From: Enoplolaimus lenunculus
Taxonomy: Eukaryota > Nematoda > Enoplea > Enoplida > Thoracostomopsidae
Direction: 5' to 3'
Assembly: GCA_030248215.1 (NCBI GenBank)
Contig: JASANG010004085.1
Span: forward strand, 62,001-126,000
Length of the DNA: 64,000 nt
A program made the position numbers and the translations under genes. Under the pieces are notes generated by a model. The model was not told the origin of the DNA, did no database searches, and saw nothing but the letters and a program-made list of their open reading frames with translations. How positions within the stretch are numbered: position 1 is the stretch's first letter; every line of letters starts with the position of its first letter. Positions 57,811 to 64,000 of this stretch are shown piece by piece.

Positions 57811-58135
57811 ATCAAGAGTGGATAATCGCTATTTAACAAGAGATGTGCAACTGGGCGCATTTTGTTTGGAAAAGAATGTGCCCTTCACGCGTTACGTTTT
57901 ATCCATGCCCCCTTTTGTTTAGAGGAAGGTACAACCGGTGCGAACCGTGGCACTTTATGTATGCGGCGTCTTACATGGTCCCCTTATACTTTAATTTAGG
58001 GGCATTCATGTGATAGTGACCCAACTCTAAATAAGGGAAGAAAGTCGGCCAAAAACGCAACGCACGCCCGGTTGTACATTTTGTACCAAGCGGGACCCTA
58101 AGAGTTGCACACTCTTGTCGTTATCCACTCTTGAT
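57811..58135. mobile_element. MITE with ATCAAGAGTGGATAA ends (325 bp)
   Basis: The left end ATCAAGAGTGGATAA (57811-57825) and right end TTATCCACTCTTGAT (58121-58135) are perfect inverted repeats, continued inward by imperfect CAAGAGATGTGCAACT pairing with AGTTGCACACTCTTG. No coding. A fragment of the right half lies at 9771-9870. Confidence 0.8.
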
Positions 58136-58399
58136 CAAGTTAATTATCCGTTTCCGTTTGCGTTTCACTTATTTTTACTGGCTGTGTTATGCGTCGTCCA
58201 CTTTAATTTGCGTACGCCGTGTGGATTTTTGAAACGGCAATTGACGGTTGCCCTCAAAAAAAAATTACCGGCAGATAGCCTTTGTAAATTGAAATTATTT
58301 TCATTAAATTTTTAAGTTCAATTGACAGCTGCGGTCAATTTTAAAAACAGCAACCGTCAACGTATCCAAAATTAAAATAGTAGGCGTAAACGGCTACTT

Positions 58400-58720
58400 T
58401 CCGGTGTACCAGCAACCGTCAATACAAGTTCTAATTTCTAGACGGCAACCGTCAACGACAGTCCGGTGAATGTACAGCAACTGTCGATAAGGCTGCAACT
58501 TTCTTTACCGCAAGCGTAAGCAAGGAATACATTTTTTTGATGGTAACCGTCAACTGGAAATTTATATTAGACGGCAACCGTCAATTGAAAATTTTGAGGT
58601 TGACGGCAACCGTCAATTGAAATTTTGATTTTACGCAACCGTCAATTGAAAAGTTGTATTTTAGACGGCAACCGTCAATTGAAATTTAGAGTTTAGACGG
58701 CAACCGTCAATTGGAAATCG
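58400..58720. repeat. Hairpin-unit array, left side of the 58168-60085 element
   Basis: About ten units of about 31-33 bp with core GACGGCAACCGTCAATTG; the last five are nearly identical and the left ones decayed. GACGG-CAA-CCGTC is a perfect hairpin and CAATTG is a palindrome, so each unit is a strong dyad. Confidence 0.88.
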
Positions 58721-59554
58721 GGCGCATATGGGGCAAGGGTTTATCCCAGGATAAACCGGATATTTGTTTCCGTATTGGTTTCCGGTAAAATCAGCCCTCC
58801 CCGGCTCCTTCTGGCTACAGGCCCGTTGGTCCTGCATATGAACACATGTATTTTATAAAAGTATAAATAAAAAAACATCGATTTTTAATACCGTTTTTTA
58901 TTTATATTTCTTTTTTTATTTTAAAAAACGCATGTTTTTTTACACTTTTTTATTTAATTTAAAAACAACCCGTTTATTTTTTTGTACTGGGAATTCACAG
59001 GGCCGGTGGCCAAGAGGAGGCAAGGGGGTTCAACCGCCCTATAAAATTTTGGCTCACCGAAAATAAAATATAAAAGTATTTGTTTTTCAGCCTTTTACGA
59101 CCGCCGGCAGGGGCCCCTTTTTTAGCCTAAAAAACTATTTGCTAGTGTATGTGTATTTTAAATGCAGAGGGTACACTGGGCCAGTCAAGGGAGGCTAGGC
59201 GGTTCAACGCCCGGCAAAATTTTGAGCCACCTAGAACTCGTTTTCATTCAATACCTGTATATACATTAATTTTCTAGTTTCCTCAATGAATATAGATGGA
59301 TATCCTTTCACGTTTGGTACGTTTTTGTTTTCCGGACCAATGTATAGGGACGTATATAAAGCTTTAAGCCTAAGCCTAAGACTAACGCAATAAAAACCAA
59401 AAGTCAACATGTTCTATTCGCAGTTTTTTATTCGCAAAGAATATTTAAACACAGGCATGCGGACTGGAAAATTTTGAGGACGGACACAAAAGGTTTACCA
59501 TGATTTGTGAAGCAAGTTTGATACCTTTCTGCAATGGCTGGTGAAAATCCACGT

Positions 59555-59960
59555 TTAGACGGCAACCGTCAATTGAAATCCAAAAATTTCACATTTTTAG
59601 ATGGCAACCGTCAATTGAAAATTTAGAGTAAGACGGCAACCGTCAATTGAAAATTACGGTTTAGACGGCAACCGTCAATTGAAAATTTTTCTAAAATAGC
59701 AGCCGTCAACGAGTGGTTCATTTTTCTGATGGATACCGTCAACACCAAACGAATCGTATACCCTGCAGCTGCCAACGGGTACCGCTTAGATAGACAGCAA
59801 GCGTCAACGAGGTTGAAAATTTTGTAATGGCAACTGTCAAGCCATAGTAACTGTTAGGAAGCCATTGACAGTTGCCCTCTTAAAATTCGGTGCAAAATTT
59901 GAAAAAAGTTGGATTTGGAAAATTTTTAAATAGTAGCTGTCAACTGAAATCAAAATTTTA
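59555..59960. repeat. Hairpin-unit array, right side of the 58168-60085 element
   Basis: The same unit as at 58400-58720 and in the same orientation. The best copies are the first four (59557-59690), with decayed ones (AGTAGCTGTCAACTGAAA-type) toward the right arm. Confidence 0.88.
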
Positions 59961-60085
59961 ACAGTAGCCGTCAACTGAATCTAAATTTTGAACCCCGCAT
60001 ACCGCAAGTGTCAATTGCCGTTTCAAAAGTCCACACGGCGTACGCAAATTAAAGTGGACGACGCATTATACCCAGCAAAAGAGTA

Positions 60086-61350
60086 CTTATGAAGTTGTTC
60101 AGGAAAGTGTTTTCAGCGACAAAACTGAAAAGTTTATTCAGATGTTTAAACAATTTTTATAATGTAAAACATAACTAAAAACGATTATTGCATTCTTTGC
60201 AATGATTTTCATACCTAAGTTCACAATTTTTTCAGCATTTTTTACAGAAAAAATTAACAGAAATAATAGTGTATTTTGCGTGAGCACCGCCTTGTATTGC
60301 GTAGGTTTTCAAACAAGCAAATTTCCGCAGCTACGGAAAACTGGAACTTTCTGAAATTCTCAGTTGGCTAGTTCGAAACTTGAAAGGCCAATAACAGGAA
60401 CTGGCGTTAGTATGAACAGGTTTCAAAAGTAAAACTTAACACGAAATCACATTTTAGTTATATATCGCACCATATTCAATTAATATTAATTAATACTTTA
60501 ATTTTAATTTAGAATGTTAAATGCCGTAAAAATATATATTCTTGAATTAAATTTTAAAATATTGTGATATTTGCCACAAAATATCCACCAACAATGACCA
60601 TACCAGCAGGGTATAACTAGATGTCTGACTTCGGCTCTGGCAGAAAATCAACATCCGGCTCTGGTAGAATGTTTGCCAGACAATCAGGCAACTTCAATAG
60701 TCTACATTTTAGTAGTTTTACAAAAATTGTATCGTTCGATGCGTTTGGCTTTAAGTTTTGACAAAATTTTGAAAATACTTTGTTTGATTTTATAAAAAGG
60801 GCAAAACAACATTAAGGGAGGAAGTGGGGCAAATATATATAAACCGTTAGGGGTTAAAAATAAATAACCGTAAGAAAACAATCATATCATTTTAGCGCGG
60901 CTGAGCAATTGTATGTCTGACAAAAGTTATGGTGTGGGGTACATTATGCTACTATAAAACCTTAGTCAATCCATACTTGTTGAAAAGAAGCTAGCCTAAT
61001 TTGTGAACAATATTTGAATCATTTTATGCCATAGTAACGTAATGGCATGTCGAACGGGTGTACTAACGGCAGTAAGGTCCGGAAATCTCTCACCAGGGTG
61101 TGCTCAATATTTAATAGTTAACACCTAGCCGATCGAATTGAGTAAAAAGCCAATCGTAAATTCACAACAGATGCAACTGATTCCTTTGCATGCGTAACAC
61201 CCTGCACTAAAGGTACCTTAACAACTTTTTAACAATAGTTTTCTCACAAAAGAGAAATGGTTCTTTTTAGAATCGTCCCTGTTTAATCACTAGATACAGT
61301 AAATATTAATAAAAAATCTCAACTCTTGGAGTTGCGCTATGTTTAACGCC
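60086..61350. other. Gene-free spacer
   Basis: AGCAGGGTATAACTAG with GGCTCTGGCAGAAAATC (about 60606-60660) resembles a piece near 37150-37210, so it is likely a shared decayed repeat. Nothing else is seen. Confidence 0.35.
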
Positions 61351-61512
61351 CGGCGCCGACCGTCACCGTGCGTCATCCGTACGACGCTGTTCGTCTCTGT
61401 CCCTACTATACGTTATCGTACGTGAGTTTTTGCGTACAATACCGCACGGTGACGGACGGCGCCCCACGATGACGGACGGCGAAGGGGCGCCGTACGGGTT
61501 ATCTACGGCGCC
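61351..61512. repeat. GC-rich inverted repeat (foldback-like)
   Basis: GGCGCCGACCGTCACCGTGC (about 61352) is mirrored by GCACGGTGACGGACGGCGCC (about 61444), with a third partial copy GATGACGGACGGCG just after. CpG is abundant while all flanks are AT-rich, so the patch is probably a small mobile element. Confidence 0.6.
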
Positions 61513-62163
61513 TGACGTCAACATAAGTAAAGCACAACCTTTATACATTTGCTAATTCTCAGAATAATCTTGTATTTTAACAAGTGGAACATTTGTTGTT
61601 CTTTTTGACGCCAAGTTTGGTTTTCGCAAAGTTAAAAGAAAACATTCAAACTGGAGCTCATTTAATGGCTATAGTAAAAGGTAGCATTTAATGGCTACAG
61701 TAACAAATAGACTAAATTATATTCTTATGACCACCCACTATACCTTAAGTTAACATTCATCATCAAACAAGTAAATTTACTAAGTTCAAACGTTCAACCC
61801 TTTAAGGTCGAAGAAAACTTGCGAAATCTGCAGCAAAATGTAACTGTGAATGTGTAGTACACTGCCCCCGAAAAAATCCCGGAGCCGTTAGTTGCATGTC
61901 CGATTTTGCATGCGCCTTTTCTCAAATTTTATGCACCGTATCCGCCGGTGTTGTAGCAGCTACACTAGTTGCAAACGGCCTGATAGTGATGCTTGGCGAT
62001 AAAAAACAATTGCCAGCCTACATAACACAGCCAAAATTAAAGTCGGTCAATGGAGATAAATCAGGAATAGAGTGTATTACCAGAGTAACCATCGAAGCAA
62101 AAAGAGTAAGAATGATCTTATTTCCGGCGAAAAATGGCGCGTCGTTTGTGCATGTCGAAGGAA
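61513..62163. other. Region left of the membrane-protein gene
   Basis: A plus-strand frame from the ATG at 61896 encodes a hydrophobic start (ILCTVSAGVVAATLVANGLI) and meets a plausible donor (AAAAGA|GTAAGA, GT at about 62114). It could be an exon of a plus-strand gene converging on the minus-strand one, but nothing confirms it. The rest is featureless. Confidence 0.25.
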
Positions 62164-62772
62164 CTACGACTCGACATGGAAGTAGCCTGTAGAACATAGT
62201 AGAGATTCATTATGTGCTCGAAATGGTGAAACGAATGATAACAATTGGCATACCACCCCACACCATTGGAATAGATGCATCTGTAGCGCCATTAAGTGTT
62301 CTAACTACTTACCCCAATGTTCCAAACCGGGGCGTGCGCTATCACTATATCCAACGAAACTGAGCAGTAATTGTAAAACAACCAGAACGAAAATAATAGC
62401 AAAACCCAGTGTTCCAAGCGATAAATACGGTGTCCACAGTATGTTTGGTAAGTAAGAATAATCTGTCAATTGCAATAAAGCAATACAACAACTCAAAGTA
62501 GATATTCTGTTCTCACCGCGCTCTGCCTTTGTATGCACCCGTTAAAGTTTATAACTTTTCCATACAACGTTTTTAACTGCCTCATCTTTTATAAAATAAA
62601 TCATACATTGCTTTCTATTTTCCAACCCATTCAACACTGCACAATGCCCATTCGTTTCCAGTTTGTAAAATCTTTTAGTCAAGTATGAATCATCGATAAA
62701 AGTTGCACTGGCGCCACACAACGTATGCCGCGCAATATCTGCTGCTGAAGAAACTATTAAAAGACAAACATC
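62164..62772 (-). CDS. 3' part of a probable membrane protein, three exons
   Basis: Minus-strand exons 62772-62556, 62462-62313 and 62186-62164 (stop TAG at 62166-62164) join in frame with phases 1 and 1. Acceptors are atttcag, attgacag and tctacag; donors are GTTATA and GTAAGT. The product segment is about 129 aa. It has a possible extracellular stretch with two cysteines (LETNGHCAVLNGLENRKQCM), then YSYLPNILWTPYLSLGTLGF running into a clear transmembrane helix (FAIIFVLVVLQLLLSFVGY) and a short tail ending YFHVES. This recalls the last half of a tetraspan protein, but I recognise no family. The first exon shown needs a phase-0 donor to its right, which I did not find. The weak first donor makes the exact join uncertain. 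Confidence 0.45.
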
Positions 62773-62970
62773 CTGAAATGCGAATAGGATGCACTAACAC
62801 ATGCCAAGGCAACGAATGGATTTCCGTATACCTTAATTGCTGAAACACTTCGAACAAATGATAGATTCATAAACGACTACGAGCATAATATATCTGATAT
62901 CATTCAAAGCAGAATTCAAATCGCATCAACAATCACTAATTACATACATTTACATATATGCGATTGTTAG

Positions 62971-63174
62971 CAAAACGATGCGGATAGCTGCGAAGACGAC
63001 CATACCGTTGAAACAGTGCTACGTAATCCAATCAATACTTCTGTACGGATCATCATACATCGATTGCGAAAAGTTTCAAAGGCAAGTCGTTGCGGGACAA
63101 AGGCTTCAAGCGGAAGGCGTTGTTACAAGGTGCCTACTTTGAGCAGGCCACCTACGACGCCTTGCACTAAATAA
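62971..63174 (+). CDS. Possible terminal exon with adjoining AATAAA
   Basis: After an acceptor (gattgttag, AG at 62969-62970), an open frame of 67 codons reads QNDADSCEDDHTVETVLRNP, then NTSVRIIIHRLRKVSKASRC and a basic tail, ending with TAA at 63172-63174. AATAAA overlaps the stop (63170-63175). Another frame over the last 120 nt is also open (FKGKSLRDKGFKRKALLQG), so the true frame is uncertain. No upstream partner exon is proven. Confidence 0.25.
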   Translation, partial: QNDADSCEDDHTVETVLRNPINTSVRIIIHRLRKVSKASRCGTKASSGRRCYKVPTLSRPPTTPCTK

Positions 63175-64000
63175 AAGAAAAAATTATTAACTTGAAACTT
63201 TTAGTGCTTTAGATTAATATAACTTGATAATTGTATTTTGCTCAACAATTTTGAAGTACAAAACAACTGCTAGAACATTTTTAGTTTGTTCTCGTGTCAA
63301 AAATCAATATTGAAAAGCACAATCCTTAATACAGTTTTTGAAATAGAATTAGAATAAAAAGGCACGGTGAAATAAAAATATTATCAATGAAACCATTTTA
63401 GTTAAAAATCACTAATGACTTTGCTCTAGGTCATACTCGCACCAGTTTATCCTTTTTGATACATATTCAAACTTGCATTTGGAACCGAATTTCTGCGCTT
63501 TTAAAAACTTGTATTAAACGTGTGAGTCGTTTTACATATTTTATATCGTTTATGCTGGTTTTAAAAATTGAACGTTATTTGAGCGTTATATGACGCTTGA
63601 ACAACTTTCCAAAAATTTTCAGTTCTTATACTTAGGTTAGTGGAGCTGGAGTTCTTTGTCAAGAGAGTGGCGCGCGCGCTTCAGTTTTTTTATCTTAGAC
63701 GAGGCAGGTTGCAGAATATGAAAGCGTTTTAATGGTATCCCCAGGGCGAATGCACCAGCAAAAAATGGGGCAGTTGTTATCGAGTGTTTAATATGTATTC
63801 AATAGGGTAATTGCGTCAGTGCTCAGCAGTATCGATTTAGAGTTTGTTCTGCAAATCATTGACTCTCTAGTAAGGCCTGATGGGAGCTTCATATTTTCCA
63901 ATTTATTTTGAGAGTTCTCGTAACATCACTGTAATAAAAACAATAACCCTTACGTTGTACTCGTAACAAAATACATTTGGACTGTTTTGGTTTATGCGAA
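63175..64000. other. Gene-free right edge
   Basis: I see AT-rich sequence with a short GTGGCGCGCGCGC run at about 63667 and no supportable gene. Confidence 0.4.

Larger units (their letters stand above)
58168..60085. mobile_element. 1.9-kb transposon with about 75-bp inverted ends and hairpin-repeat arrays inside
   Basis: The left arm (about 58168-58246) and right arm (about 60008-60085) are nearly perfect reverse complements; GCGTCGTCCACTTTAATTTG on the left is GCGTCGTCCACTTTAATTTG reversed on the right. Each arm is followed inward by an array of GACGGCAACCGTCAATTG units. The centre (58740-59540) contains T-rich runs and two related GGGTTCAACCGCCC-type blocks (about 58998 and 59170). No transposase is visible. 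Inverted ends plus subterminal iterons fit a non-autonomous DNA transposon. Confidence 0.8.

Noticed and set aside
58400-59960. Regularly spaced dyad repeats that look like a CRISPR array
   Set aside because: The host is an animal, the spacers are short, AT-rich variants of one another, and the arrays lie inside a transposon with inverted ends.
1-64000. Retrovirus, LTR element, Polinton or LINE coding remains
   Set aside because: I looked for reverse transcriptase, protease, integrase, envelope and capsid motifs in the translated frames and saw none.

Overview
The window looks like AT-rich nuclear DNA of an invertebrate animal. Genes are split by GT-AG introns. One gene is an innexin, the gap-junction family found in most non-vertebrate animals, and another is an RNA polymerase subunit RPB8 of clear animal type. 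Non-coding DNA dominates and is packed with DNA transposons, MITEs, foldbacks and minisatellites. Degenerate TTAGGC-type hexamers occur at about ten places. That unit is the nematode telomere repeat, so a nematode or another ecdysozoan is my best guess, but the hexamers are decayed and partly lie inside transposons, so the guess is weak.

Layout. 0.8-3.3 kb (-): RPB8, two exons, complete. 4.7-6.0 kb (+): a single-exon metal-dependent amidohydrolase of bacterial type with all expected metal ligands. 6.1-9.6 kb: nested MITEs, a minisatellite and a 1.7 kb transposon with TTAAGTAAAA iterons. 10.6-12.0 kb (+): an intact single-exon ionotropic-receptor-like (IR/iGluR-like) gene. 12-24.6 kb: repeats, including a 600-bp minisatellite, a near-perfect 236-bp inverted repeat, an internally deleted piggyBac element and a duplicated tRNA-like repeat. 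24.6-30.7 kb (+): a seven-exon coiled-coil protein gene, 5' end not found, identity unknown. 31.6 and 34.2-35.5 kb (+): two dead copies of the IR-like gene. 36-39.2 kb: MITEs. 41.1-43.7 kb (-): a complete two-exon innexin with a long disordered tail. 44-62 kb: mostly transposons and minisatellites with one or two orphan exons. 62.2-62.8 kb (-): the 3' part of a probable membrane protein. 63 kb (+): a possible terminal exon.

The genes do not form one pathway. RPB8 is housekeeping transcription. The innexin and the IR-like receptors are membrane channels of the kind used in cell coupling and chemosensation. The amidohydrolase is the metabolic outlier and may have come by horizontal transfer. 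I saw no retroviral, LTR or Polinton coding sequence, no convincing complete tRNA gene, no rRNA and no CRISPR array. The most unusual signals are the amidohydrolase, the IR-like trio, the unrecognised coiled-coil gene, and several transposons that carry minisatellites or hexamer arrays.
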